Origin: Rhizobiales bacterium GAS188
GTDB lineage: Bacteria > Pseudomonadota > Alphaproteobacteria > Rhizobiales > Beijerinckiaceae
Length of the DNA stretch: 64,000 nt
Assembly (NCBI GenBank): GCA_900104855.1
Contig: FNSS01000001.1
Location: 4,712,001 to 4,776,000 of the forward strand
Reading direction: 5' to 3'
Positions within the stretch are counted from its first letter, which is position 1. Each line of letters opens with the position of its first letter. Below, piece after piece: positions 8,864 through 17,473 of the stretch. The notes below the pieces were generated by a model. That model searched no databases and was not told the DNA's origin. It worked only from the letters and a program-made list of their open reading frames with translations. Both the position numbers and the translations under genes were made by a program.

Positions 8864-9840
8864 GCGAAGAGACGTTTGCGGGCATGCAGACAGCGCCGAC
8901 TTACGTGGCGCTTTCCGGGGGCGTCGGCGGCGCCAAGCTGTCACTCGGCCTGGCGCATCTGCTCGGCGAGCGACTGACGATCATCGTCAACACCGGGGAC
9001 GACTTCGAGCATCTGGGGCTGCACGTCTCGCCGGACGTCGACACCGCGCTCTACACGCTGGCGGGGTTGGTCAATCCGGAGGCCGGCTGGGGGCGGCGCG
9101 ACGAGACCTGGAGCTTCATGAGCGCCGTCGCGGGACTCGGCGGGCCCGGCTGGTTCAGGCTGGGAGACGGCGATCTCGCGATGCATGTCGAGCGCACCCG
9201 CAGGCTGCGCGCCGGGGACACGTTGACGGATATCTGCGCGCATGTCCGCGAGCGCCTCGACGTCGCTGCGCATGTGCTGCCGATGAGCGATGATCCGGTG
9301 CGCACCATCGTGGACACCGATGCGGGCACGCTGGCGTTTCAAGAATACTTCGTCCGCGAGCAATGTGGGCCGTCGGTGCGGAGCATCCGCTTCGAAGGGG
9401 CGGGCGCGGCGCGGGCCCAGCCGCGCTGCATCGATGCTCTGGCGGCGGCGAACCTGGCGGGCGTCATTATCTGCCCGTCGAACCCCTATCTCAGCGTCGA
9501 TCCCATCCTGGCGGTACCCGGCATGGCGGCGGCCATCCGAGCCTGCCGCGCTCCGGTCATCGCCGTCACGCCCATCATCGGCGGCAGGGCGATCAAGGGG
9601 CCGGCGGCCAAGATCATGAAGGAACTCGGCCTCGCTTGCGACGTCGCGACCATCACGCGCCACTATGACGGGCTGATCGATGGCTTCGTGCTCGATACGC
9701 AGGATGCGGGCCGCGAGGCGGACCTGCCGGTGCCGGCGCTCGTCACCAACACGATGATGCGAACGCTCGATGACAAGATCGCGCTCGCGGCTGAGTGCCT
9801 GGCCTTTTGCGGCAGGCGGCCGCGGTCGCGACCGCAATGA
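8833..9840 (+). CDS. cofD: 2-phospho-L-lactate transferase (F420 biosynthesis)
   Basis: This protein of about 335 aa transfers the phospho-lactyl-type group from its GDP-activated form to FO, giving F420-0 or its dehydro form. The N-terminal block ALSGGVGGAKLSLGLA, followed by NTGDDFEHLGLHVSPD and DVDTALYTLAG, is diagnostic for CofD. I took the ATG at 8833 that overlaps the cofE stop; ATG 8854 or 8884 would also keep the whole conserved domain. It is embedded between cofE and cofC with 4-bp overlaps on both sides, which favours stoichiometric expression. Confidence 0.93.
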   Translation: MSGELVPMSGGEETFAGMQTAPTYVALSGGVGGAKLSLGLAHLLGERLTIIVNTGDDFEHLGLHVSPDVDTALYTLAGLVNPEAGWGRRDETWSFMSAVAGLGGPGWFRLGDGDLAMHVERTRRLRAGDTLTDICAHVRERLDVAAHVLPMSDDPVRTIVDTDAGTLAFQEYFVREQCGPSVRSIRFEGAGAARAQPRCIDALAAANLAGVIICPSNPYLSVDPILAVPGMAAAIRACRAPVIAVTPIIGGRAIKGPAAKIMKELGLACDVATITRHYDGLIDGFVLDTQDAGREADLPVPALVTNTMMRTLDDKIALAAECLAFCGRRPRSRPQ

Positions 9841-10574
9841 GCCGTGCCGAGATGGAAGCAGACCTGAAAGCACTTGGACCGATGCGCAAAGGAGCGACCT
9901 GGGCGATCGTTCCGGTCAAGACGCTGGCGCTCGCCAAGGCACGGCTGGCTTGCGTCCTGCCGGCTGCCATCCGCAGGCGGCTGGTGCTGACGATGCTCGA
10001 GGACGTCCTCGAGCTCGCGCTCGGCGCGCCGGCCGTCGATCGCGTGCTCGTCGTGACGGCGGATGCGGAAGTCCGCGCCTTTGCCCAGCATAAGGGCGCG
10101 ATGGCCTTGCGCGAGGAGGAGGCATCGGGCCTCAACCCCGCCATGCGGCTTGGAGTGGCTCACGCACAGGAACATGGCGCGGGCCGAGTGCTTTTCCTGC
10201 CCGCCGACGTGCCACTCGCGACCGCGGCAGAGATCGGTGAGATCGCGGCCGCAAGCCTGGACAGACCCGGCGCGGTCATCGTTCCCGCGCGCGACGGAGA
10301 CGGCACCAATGCGCTGCTCTTCTCGCCGCCCGGCGCGCTCGAACCGAGTTTCGGTGCGGGCAGCTTCGCGCGCCATTGCCGGCAGATCGTGGCGGATGGC
10401 CTCGACCTCCGGATCTTAAGGCTTCCCGGTCTCGGCGCAGATATCGACGAAGCCACGGATCTCGCCACCTTGTTGAAATGCCGCGGCGGATCGACCCGCT
10501 ACGGTTTCTTGGAGCCGGTATCCCGAGTGCTGGATCCGGTCGAGCACCGGCCGGCAGGAGCAAATGGACCATGA
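9837..10574 (+). CDS. cofC: 2-phospho-L-lactate (or analogue) guanylyltransferase
   Basis: This 245-aa nucleotidyltransferase activates the three-carbon phosphoacid used to build the F420 side chain. It shows WAIVPVKTLALAKARL near residue 22, VLVVTADAEV in the middle and LFLPADVPLAT as the metal-binding block. Known homologues use 2-phospholactate, phosphoenolpyruvate or 3-phosphoglycerate depending on lineage; which one is used here cannot be told by eye. About 30 residues after the conserved DEATDLATLL end look unconserved. ATG 9837 overlaps the cofD stop and its own stop overlaps fbiC. Confidence 0.92.
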   Translation: MSRAEMEADLKALGPMRKGATWAIVPVKTLALAKARLACVLPAAIRRRLVLTMLEDVLELALGAPAVDRVLVVTADAEVRAFAQHKGAMALREEEASGLNPAMRLGVAHAQEHGAGRVLFLPADVPLATAAEIGEIAAASLDRPGAVIVPARDGDGTNALLFSPPGALEPSFGAGSFARHCRQIVADGLDLRILRLPGLGADIDEATDLATLLKCRGGSTRYGFLEPVSRVLDPVEHRPAGANGP

Positions 10575-12925
10575 TGAACGGCATCGAGCCTGGCAGGGTG
10601 CTGAGCGCCGCCGAGGCCGGGCGCAGGCCGACGCGCGAAGAGGCGCTCGCGCTCGCGGATTGCGATGCGCTCGACCGCATGACCGCGATCGCGGAAAGCC
10701 TCTGCCTTGCGGGACATGCGCGCCATGTCTCCTTCTCGAAGAAGGTCTTCATCCCGCTCACCCAGCTCTGCGCCGATGTCTGTCACTATTGCACCTTCGC
10801 TCACGCTCCGCGGAATGGTGAACCTGCCTATCTGCCGCCTGAAGCCGTGCTCGACATCGCCAAGCGCGGCCAGGCACACGGCGCCAAGGAGGCGCTGTTC
10901 ACCTTGGGCGACAAGCCCGAGCGCCGCTATGCGGCGGCACGCAAAGGGCTCGCACGGCTCGGCCATGAGACGACGCTCGGCTATCTCGAGGCGATGGCGG
11001 CGCTCGTCCTGAAGGAAACGGGCCTGCTGCCGCATCTCAATCCGGGCCTCATGGATGAGAGCTGGATGCGGCGGCTGCGGGCCGTGTCCGCCTCGCAGGG
11101 CATCATGCTCGAAACCGCATCGGACCGGCTCTCCCGGCGCGGCGGACCCCATTTCGGTTCGCCCGACAAGGTGCCCTCCGCGCGTCTCGCCACGCTCGAC
11201 GCTGCAGGTCACGCCGCCGTTCCCTTCACCACCGGCATTCTGATCGGCATCGGCGAGACGCGCCTCGAGCGCATCGAAGCGCTGCTCGCGATCCGCGATC
11301 TGCATGAGCGCCACGGACACATCCAGGAAGTCATCATCCAGAACTTCCGCGCCAAGCCCGGAACGCGCATGGCGGTGGCTTCCGAACCCTCGCTTGAGGA
11401 GCAAGTATGGACCATCGCTGTGGCCCGCATCATCTTGGGGCCGGCGATGAACATCCAGACCCCGCCGAATCTGCGGCCCGAAGGCCTTGCGCAGCTGATC
11501 TCGGCCGGTATCAACGACTGGGGCGGCATCTCCCCCGTGACGCCCGACCACGTCAATCCCGAGGCGCCGTGGCCGCATCTGCGCGATCTCGCGGAGGCAA
11601 CCGAGCGGGCGGGCCGCGTGTTGGTCGAGCGCCTGGCGATCTATCCAAGCTTTGCGGCGCAGCCGGAGCGGTGGCTGGCATCGGAAATGCGCACGCCGAC
11701 GCTTCGCCTCATCGACGGAAGCTTCCTGGCTCGTGAGGATAGCTGGTCTCCGGGCGGCCTCGAGCCCTTGCCGGCGCCCGCCGTGACGCGCCTGCGCGCG
11801 CCGGGCGCAAAGCCCTCTCCCGGGATCGAACGGATACTCGGGCAGCTCACGAACGGCATGGTGCCGAGCGAGGCCGGGATCGCGGCACTGTTCGATGCGC
11901 GTGGAGGGGATTTCGCGGCCGTCTGCCATGCGGCCGATCGCCTGCGGCGGGCGCGTGTGGGCGATCGCGTGACCTATGTGGTCAACCGCAACATCAACTA
12001 TACGAATATCTGCACCTATGGATGCAAGTTCTGCGCGTTTTCCAAGGGCCGGCACAATCTCGGCCATCGGGACAAGCCCTATGATCTCACCCTTCACGAA
12101 ATCAGCGGCCGCGTCAGCGAAGCCTGGGCGCGGGGCGCGACCGAAGTCTGCCTCCAGGGCGGTATTCGTCCGGGCTACACCGGAGAGACCTATCTCTCGA
12201 TCGTCGGGGCGGTGAAAGCGGCCGCGCCGCGGATGCATGTGCATGCCTTCTCGCCACTCGAGGTCTGGCATGGGGCGCAAACGCTCGGACTGACGCTGCG
12301 CGACTATCTGGCGCGTCTCAAGGCCGCGGGCCTCGCCAGCCTGCCTGGGACCGCAGCCGAAATCCTCGACGATGAGGTTCGCGCCATTCTCTGCCCCGAT
12401 AAGGTGACAACCGCCGAATGGCTCGACGTCATGGAGGCTGCGCATGATGTCGGGCTCAAGAGCACCGCGACCATCATGTTCGGTCATGTCGACTTCTATC
12501 GGCATTGGGCCCGGCACATCCTCCGGGTGCGGGACCTGCAGACCCGCACCGGCGGCTTCACCGAGTTCGTGCCGCTGCCCTTCGTCCATATGGAAGCGCC
12601 GATTTACGTCAAAGGCCAGTCGCGCAAGGGGCCGACCTTCCGGGAGGCGGTGCTGATGCACGCCGTGGCGCGCCTCGCGCTCGATCCGGTCATCACCAAT
12701 ATCCAGGCGTCCTGGGTGAAAATGGGGCCGGATGGCGCAGCGCTCTGTTTGCACGCAGGCGCCAATGATTTCGGCGGGGTTTTGATGAACGAGTCGATCA
12801 CGCGCGCGGCAGGCGCCGCCCATGGACAGGAGATCGGCGCCGACATGATGCAACAGCTGATCGGCGCGGCCGGACGCACGCCTGAGCAGCGCACCACCGA
12901 CTATGCCCGCGCACTTACCGGTTGA
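10571..12925 (+). CDS. fbiC: FO synthase, fused CofG-CofH (FbiC)
   Basis: This 784-aa bifunctional radical-SAM enzyme makes the 5-deazaflavin chromophore FO from tyrosine and a pyrimidine precursor. Two CxxxCxxC clusters are visible: C67-C71-C74 in the N-terminal CofG half and C481-C485-C488 in the C-terminal CofH half. The fused arrangement resembles actinobacterial FbiC rather than separate archaeal CofG and CofH. ATG 10571 overlaps the cofC stop (ATGA). It ends the F420 operon; the next gene begins after a palindromic operator at 12950. Confidence 0.95.
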   Translation: MMNGIEPGRVLSAAEAGRRPTREEALALADCDALDRMTAIAESLCLAGHARHVSFSKKVFIPLTQLCADVCHYCTFAHAPRNGEPAYLPPEAVLDIAKRGQAHGAKEALFTLGDKPERRYAAARKGLARLGHETTLGYLEAMAALVLKETGLLPHLNPGLMDESWMRRLRAVSASQGIMLETASDRLSRRGGPHFGSPDKVPSARLATLDAAGHAAVPFTTGILIGIGETRLERIEALLAIRDLHERHGHIQEVIIQNFRAKPGTRMAVASEPSLEEQVWTIAVARIILGPAMNIQTPPNLRPEGLAQLISAGINDWGGISPVTPDHVNPEAPWPHLRDLAEATERAGRVLVERLAIYPSFAAQPERWLASEMRTPTLRLIDGSFLAREDSWSPGGLEPLPAPAVTRLRAPGAKPSPGIERILGQLTNGMVPSEAGIAALFDARGGDFAAVCHAADRLRRARVGDRVTYVVNRNINYTNICTYGCKFCAFSKGRHNLGHRDKPYDLTLHEISGRVSEAWARGATEVCLQGGIRPGYTGETYLSIVGAVKAAAPRMHVHAFSPLEVWHGAQTLGLTLRDYLARLKAAGLASLPGTAAEILDDEVRAILCPDKVTTAEWLDVMEAAHDVGLKSTATIMFGHVDFYRHWARHILRVRDLQTRTGGFTEFVPLPFVHMEAPIYVKGQSRKGPTFREAVLMHAVARLALDPVITNIQASWVKMGPDGAALCLHAGANDFGGVLMNESITRAAGAAHGQEIGADMMQQLIGAAGRTPEQRTTDYARALTG

Positions 12926-12949
12926 TCGGGCGGAAAATTCGTCCGATAC

Positions 12950-12969
12950 TGGTACTAAGAATAGAACCA
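12950..12969. promoter_or_regulatory. Palindromic operator C (putative GntR site)
   Basis: TGGTACTA-AGAA-TAGAACCA is the cleanest match to the pattern also seen at 5448 and 6506. It lies 24 bp after the fbiC stop and 46 bp before the chosen start of the PLP enzyme. It suggests a second promoter under the same regulator for the downstream catabolic genes. Confidence 0.7.
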
Positions 12970-13015
12970 TAGGATGACCTATTGGGCATCCTACAGGCCT
13001 TCGGAGCTGGGCGGC

Positions 13016-14527
13016 ATGTCGACGAGCCCCTTCGATTTTCCAACACGGGTCGAGGACGCCTGCGTGCGTCAGCGGGCGCTGAAGCTGCTCGGCGAAAAGC
13101 GCGTGCGCTTGCCGACATTCGCGGAGCTCGCGGCGCCGCGGACAGCGCCCGAAGCGATCCGCGGCGCGCTGGCCGAAGTCGACCCCGACGCGCCGCATCC
13201 TCATAATCTGTATCGGGTCAACTGGTTCAACGATGTGCGGCGGCGAGGCCAAGTCGCAATCCCGGTCCATGTCGAGCTGCCGGAGGCGCTGACGGGGGTG
13301 AAGGCCCGCATCGTGGTGGCCCTCGGCGCGCTGTTTCCGATGATTGGTGCGCATAAGGTGCTTGCCGCCTATGCGTGCCTGGCGCCGCGTCTCGTCAGCG
13401 GCCGCTTCGATCCGACGCGGCAGCGGGCCGTGTGGCCGTCGACCGGCAATTATTGCCGCGGGGGCGTAGCGATCTCGCGCATCCTCGGCTGTCGGGCCGT
13501 GGCCGTCCTGCCGGCCGGCATGAGCCAGGAGCGCTTCGACTGGCTGGCCCGATGGGTGAGCGAGCCGCAAGACATCATCCGCACGCCGGGCACCGAGTCG
13601 AACGTCAAGGAAATCTACGATCGTTGCGCCGAACTTCAGCGCGATCCGGGAAACGACATCGTCAACCAGTTCAGCGAGTTCGGGAACTATCTCGGCCATT
13701 GGCGCTGCACCGGCCCGGCGCTCGCACAGGTATTCGAGACGCTCGCGCGAGAGTCGAAGGGGTTGCGGCTGGCTGGCTTCGTGTCGGCGAGCGGTTCGGC
13801 CGGCACCCTCGCGGCGGGTGACTACCTCAAGGAGAAGCACGGCGCCAAGATCGCAGTGCTCGAGGCCATCGAGTGCCCGACCTTGCTGAGGAACGGCTAT
13901 GGCGAGCACAACATCCAAGGCATCGGCGACAAGCACGTTCCCTTGATCCACAACGTGACCAATACCGATATTGTGATCGGCGTGTCCGATCAGGCCACCG
14001 ACGGGCTCAACGCCGTGTTCAACACCGAAGCCGGGAGAGCCTATCTGGCGCGGCGTCTGGGGCTCGCCGACGATGTGCTCGGCCTGTTGAAATGGTTCGG
14101 GCTGTCGAGCATCGCCAACATTCTGGGCGCGATCAAGTTCGCCAAGCATTATGGCCTGGGCTCCGACAGCGTCGTCGTGACCGTGGCGACGGACGGGGCC
14201 GATCTCTATGCGAGCGAGATGCGCCGCTATCTCGAGCGGCGGCACAATTCGGGGGAGCTGTCGGCGGAGACGGCGGCCGAGCTCGTCGGGGCGCATCTCG
14301 CGGCGGCCGATACCGACAATGTGCTCGACGCAACCCATCGGGAGCGCGAACGCATCTTCAACCTCGGCTACTTCACCTGGGTGGAGCAGCAAGGCGTCAC
14401 ACTCGCGGATTTCGAGCGACGCAGGAACCAGGCCTTTTGGCGCGGCCTGCAAGACCTGGTGCCGCAATGGGATGAGATGATCAGCGCCTTCAACCGCGAC
14501 ACCGGCATGCAGGCCGCGTACGCCTGA
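13016..14527 (+). CDS. Fold-type II PLP-dependent enzyme (threonine-synthase/TrpB-like)
   Basis: This protein of about 503 aa belongs to the tryptophan-synthase-beta superfamily. The likely Schiff-base lysine is in [11 protein letters not shown] (K114 from this start), echoing the His-Lys of TrpB-like enzymes. A later [18 protein letters not shown] segment could bind cofactor phosphate. It is longer than cysteine synthases (about 310 aa), so it is a distinct, poorly described subgroup; lyase, deaminase or desulfhydrase activity are possibilities. I preferred ATG 13016 (GGAG upstream) over ATG 12974, which abuts the operator. It leads an operon with CoA-transferase subunits, and may remove an amino group before CoA activation. 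Confidence 0.75.
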   Translation: MSTSPFDFPTRVEDACVRQRALKLLGEKRVRLPTFAELAAPRTAPEAIRGALAEVDPDAPHPHNLYRVNWFNDVRRRGQVAIPVHVELPEALTGVKARIVVALGALFPMIGAHKVLAAYACLAPRLVSGRFDPTRQRAVWPSTGNYCRGGVAISRILGCRAVAVLPAGMSQERFDWLARWVSEPQDIIRTPGTESNVKEIYDRCAELQRDPGNDIVNQFSEFGNYLGHWRCTGPALAQVFETLARESKGLRLAGFVSASGSAGTLAAGDYLKEKHGAKIAVLEAIECPTLLRNGYGEHNIQGIGDKHVPLIHNVTNTDIVIGVSDQATDGLNAVFNTEAGRAYLARRLGLADDVLGLLKWFGLSSIANILGAIKFAKHYGLGSDSVVVTVATDGADLYASEMRRYLERRHNSGELSAETAAELVGAHLAAADTDNVLDATHRERERIFNLGYFTWVEQQGVTLADFERRRNQAFWRGLQDLVPQWDEMISAFNRDTGMQAAYA

Positions 14528-14556
14528 AAATGAGCGTCAGGGAGAGACATTCGAGC

Positions 14557-15528
14557 ATGAACACCGAGCCTCTGGTCAAGCCCTATTCGGCGCTGCGTCG
14601 CGAGACGCTCACGCGCGATCGGGGCTTGCGCGAAAAGGTCATGTCGCTCGAGGAAGCGGCCAATCTCGTTCGTGATCGCGATCATGTCGCCATCGGTGGC
14701 TGCACGGTGTCGCGCACGCCGATGGCCATGATCTGGGCCTTGATCCGGGCCCGCAAACAGCAGCTCATGATCTCCCGCTCGATCACCTCGACGGAAGGTG
14801 ATCTGTTCTTCGCATCGGGAGTGTCGAAGCACATCATCACCAGCTGGTTCACGCAGGGAATCGTGTGGGGCGTCTCCAAGGTCATGCGCCACCACACCGA
14901 GAACAAGCTCGCGCGCTTCGACGAATGGAGCCATATGTCGATCGGGCTGCGCTACCGGGCGGGCGCGATGGGCATTCCCTTCATGCCGTCGCGGACGATG
15001 ATGGGCTCCGATGTCGGCAAGCGGCTCAGCGACGAAATCAGGACCATGCAATGCCCGTTCACGGGCGAGGAGATCGTGCTGCTGCCGGCGCTCAATCCGG
15101 ATGTCGCGCTCATCCATGTCCAGCGTTGCGATGCTTACGGCAATGCCCAGCTCGACGGCCTGCAATTCATGGATATCGACATGGCAATGGCCGCCAACCG
15201 GGTGATCCTGACGACCGAGCGCATCGTCAGCAACGACCAGATCCGCCGCACGCCCGACCGCACCCGCATCCCTTTCTTCACGGTCGACGCAGTGGTCGAA
15301 GCCCCCTTCGGCTGCGCCCCGCATGAATGCTACGGAATGTATGAGCCCTTCTTCTCGCATCTCGATCACTACGCCAAGTTGAGCGGCAACGATCCGGTGA
15401 AGGGACCGCAGCAATACCTCGACGAATATTATTACGAGCCCAAAAGCTGGCCCGACTACCTGGCAAAACTCGGCATGGAGGCCGTGCTGGACGCCAGCCG
15501 CCGCGGACGGAGCGTGCACAATGACTAA
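14557..15528 (+). CDS. CoA-transferase subunit alpha (glutaconate CoA-transferase/IpdA-like)
   Basis: This is a family I CoA-transferase alpha-type subunit of about 323 aa. It shows the N-terminal VMSLEEAANLVRDRDHVAIGGCTVSR-type nucleotide-binding block and a long central region with FTGEEIVLLPALNPDVALIH. Similar subunits occur in glutaconate CoA-transferase and in the IpdAB ring-opening hydrolases of steroid catabolism, so either CoA transfer or CoA-thioester C-C hydrolysis is possible. I chose ATG 14557, preceded by GGAGAG; ATG 14530 would add nine residues. Its stop overlaps the beta subunit start by 8 bp, as expected for a heteromer. Confidence 0.85.
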   Translation: MNTEPLVKPYSALRRETLTRDRGLREKVMSLEEAANLVRDRDHVAIGGCTVSRTPMAMIWALIRARKQQLMISRSITSTEGDLFFASGVSKHIITSWFTQGIVWGVSKVMRHHTENKLARFDEWSHMSIGLRYRAGAMGIPFMPSRTMMGSDVGKRLSDEIRTMQCPFTGEEIVLLPALNPDVALIHVQRCDAYGNAQLDGLQFMDIDMAMAANRVILTTERIVSNDQIRRTPDRTRIPFFTVDAVVEAPFGCAPHECYGMYEPFFSHLDHYAKLSGNDPVKGPQQYLDEYYYEPKSWPDYLAKLGMEAVLDASRRGRSVHND

Positions 15529-16303
15529 GCACACCATGCCTGAGGTGCCGTTCACGACGTCGGAGCTCCTGGCGGTCATGGCCTCGCGGCTGATGACCAA
15601 TGGCCAGATCGTGTTCGCGGGCATCGGCGTTCCGCTCCTTGCCGCGACGCTCGCCCAGCGCATTTTCGCGCCGCAGCTGACGATCCTTTTTGAGGGCGGC
15701 ACCATCGGCCCGTTCATCGTGCCGGGCGAGTTGCCGCCATCGACCAACGAGCAGCGTTGCACAAGGCGCTCCAACATGGTGCTGCCCATCACCGATGTGC
15801 TGCTGCTGCTGCAACGCGGCTATGTCGACATCGGCTTCATGGGCGGCGCGCAGATCGATCGCTTCGGCAATCTCAACTCGTCCTTCATCGGCGACGCGGA
15901 CAACCCGAAAATTCGCCTGCCGGGAACGGGCGGCGGCAATGACATCTCCTCGCTCACCAACATGATCGTCGCGATGAAGCATGAAAGGCGCCGCTTCGTG
16001 GCGGATGTCGACTTCATCACCTCGCCCGGCTGGCTCAAGGGAGGAGCCTCCAGAGAGGCCGCCGGCCTGCCCGAGGGCGGCATGTGGCGGGTGGTCACCG
16101 ACCTCGCGATCATGGGCTTCGACGAAGTCAGCCGCGAGATGAAGGTGCTCGCGATGCATCATGGCGTCACACGCGAGCAGGTCCAGGACAATACCGGCTT
16201 CACGCTCAAATTCGACGCGAAGATGGAAACCACCGCCCCACCCAGCACGAGGGAGCTCGACGTGCTGCGCGACCTCGATCCGGACGCGCTCTACACGGCC
16301 TGA
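15521..16303 (+). CDS. CoA-transferase subunit beta (glutaconate CoA-transferase/IpdB-like)
   Basis: This 260-aa partner subunit carries the block GQIVFAGIGVPLLAATLAQRIFAP and the segment LTILFEGGTIGP, where the Glu fits the beta-subunit active-site position of this family. It overlaps the alpha gene and is followed after 42 bp by the F420-type oxidoreductase. The segment IRLPGTGGGNDISSL matches the beta-chain region seen in glutaconate CoA-transferase and IpdB relatives. Whether it transfers CoA or hydrolyses a cyclic CoA thioester needs comparison of active-site residues. Confidence 0.85.
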   Translation: MTKHTMPEVPFTTSELLAVMASRLMTNGQIVFAGIGVPLLAATLAQRIFAPQLTILFEGGTIGPFIVPGELPPSTNEQRCTRRSNMVLPITDVLLLLQRGYVDIGFMGGAQIDRFGNLNSSFIGDADNPKIRLPGTGGGNDISSLTNMIVAMKHERRRFVADVDFITSPGWLKGGASREAAGLPEGGMWRVVTDLAIMGFDEVSREMKVLAMHHGVTREQVQDNTGFTLKFDAKMETTAPPSTRELDVLRDLDPDALYTA

Positions 16304-16345
16304 AACGTCGCGACCTTAGATAACGGAACTTCGCAGGACCACCCG

Positions 16346-17308
16346 ATGGCACAGAAGAAGCAGACCGAATTCGGCATCGCGATGCGGAACTTCACCAAGT
16401 TTCCCGAAGAGCCGAGCGCGCAGGGCCTGATGGATTATGGCGTGCTCATGGAGGAGCTGGGATACGAATCCATCTGGGCCTGGGACCACGTCCTGCTCGG
16501 CGTCGATCCGAACTTTCCGATCCACGAGGCGCTGATCATTCTCACGGCAATCGCCGCGCGGACATCGAAGATCAAGATCGGCACCGGCATCCTGGTGATG
16601 CCGATGCGCAATCCCGTCATCCTCGCCAAGGAATTGGCGACTATCGACCACATCTCCAACGGTCGCCTCATCGTCGGCGCCGCCGTCGGCTGGTACAAGC
16701 GCGAGTTCGACAGCCTCGGCGTGGATTTCACCAAGCGCGGCAAGATCATGGAGCAGAGCCTCGAGATCATCAATCGGCTATGGACAGAGGATAAGGTGGA
16801 TGGCGAATACCCTCCTTACAATCTGCGCGGCGCGGTGCTCTATCCCAAGCCCGTGCAGAAGCCGCGTCCGCCCATCCTGATCGGCGGTTATGTCGACGCT
16901 GTCCTGAAGCGTGCGGCGACCAAGGGGGATGGCTGGCTCACCTATTACTATACGGCCGAAAGCTTCGCGAAGACTTGGGCGAAGGTGTGCAATTTTGCGC
17001 AGGAAGCGGGTCGCGATCCGGACGAGCTGATTTCGACCAACCAGCTTCCCATCTGCATCGGCCCCCGCGCCCAGATAGAAGCCCCGATGACACAATGGCT
17101 GCAGACGGAGTGGGACTATGCGTCCTGGTCGGAGTCGACCATGAACAGCGCCATCATGGGCACCGTCGAGGAATGCGTCGAGCAGCTCGAGGCCCATATC
17201 GCGACGGGCGTCGATCGCATCATCTTCGTTCCCTACAAATATGAAATGGAGCAGGTACGGGCGGTCGCAACCGAGATCATTCCGCGCCTGAAACGCGGGA
17301 TGCGCTAG
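16346..17308 (+). CDS. LLM-class F420-dependent oxidoreductase
   Basis: This 320-aa TIM-barrel protein belongs to the luciferase-like superfamily. It shows YESIWAWDHVLL, ISNGRLIVGAAVGWYKREFDSLGVDF and RPPILIGGY in the expected order, close to the F420-dependent subgroup typified in actinobacteria. Clustering with a full F420 pathway and an F420 reductase supports F420 rather than FMN as cofactor. It likely reduces or oxidises the pathway intermediate handled by the CoA-transferase and PLP enzyme. FMN-using relatives share the fold, so the cofactor is inferred from context. Confidence 0.87.
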   Translation: MAQKKQTEFGIAMRNFTKFPEEPSAQGLMDYGVLMEELGYESIWAWDHVLLGVDPNFPIHEALIILTAIAARTSKIKIGTGILVMPMRNPVILAKELATIDHISNGRLIVGAAVGWYKREFDSLGVDFTKRGKIMEQSLEIINRLWTEDKVDGEYPPYNLRGAVLYPKPVQKPRPPILIGGYVDAVLKRAATKGDGWLTYYYTAESFAKTWAKVCNFAQEAGRDPDELISTNQLPICIGPRAQIEAPMTQWLQTEWDYASWSESTMNSAIMGTVEECVEQLEAHIATGVDRIIFVPYKYEMEQVRAVATEIIPRLKRGMR

Positions 17309-17364
17309 CGCCGGAGCGTGCCACGCAGCTTGCCGGCATGGCCCCGGAACGAATGATCATCGCT

Positions 17365-17434
17365 ACTCAACTGTGAGTCTAAGCCTTGCAATAGAATATC
17401 AACAGCCATTTTCGCGCCCGGTTCACAGTTGAGT
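17365..17434. promoter_or_regulatory. Perfect 12-bp inverted repeat upstream of the ABC importer
   Basis: ACTCAACTGTGA at 17365-17376 and its exact complement TCACAGTTGAGT at 17423-17434 flank 46 bp of AT-richer DNA. This lies 40 bp before the binding-protein start. It may be two half-sites for a regulator that loops DNA around the promoter, or an mRNA stem. It does not resemble the GntR palindromes. Confidence 0.5.
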
Positions 17435-17473
17435 TCCGACGCCGCGCGCAAGGCAAAACAGATGGAGGCGTTT

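Noticed and set aside
10499-14467. Long open frame of 1322 codons on the minus strand opposite fbiC and the PLP gene
   Set aside because: It runs antisense to two well-supported genes, lacks family-like sequence and is explained by high GC codon bias.
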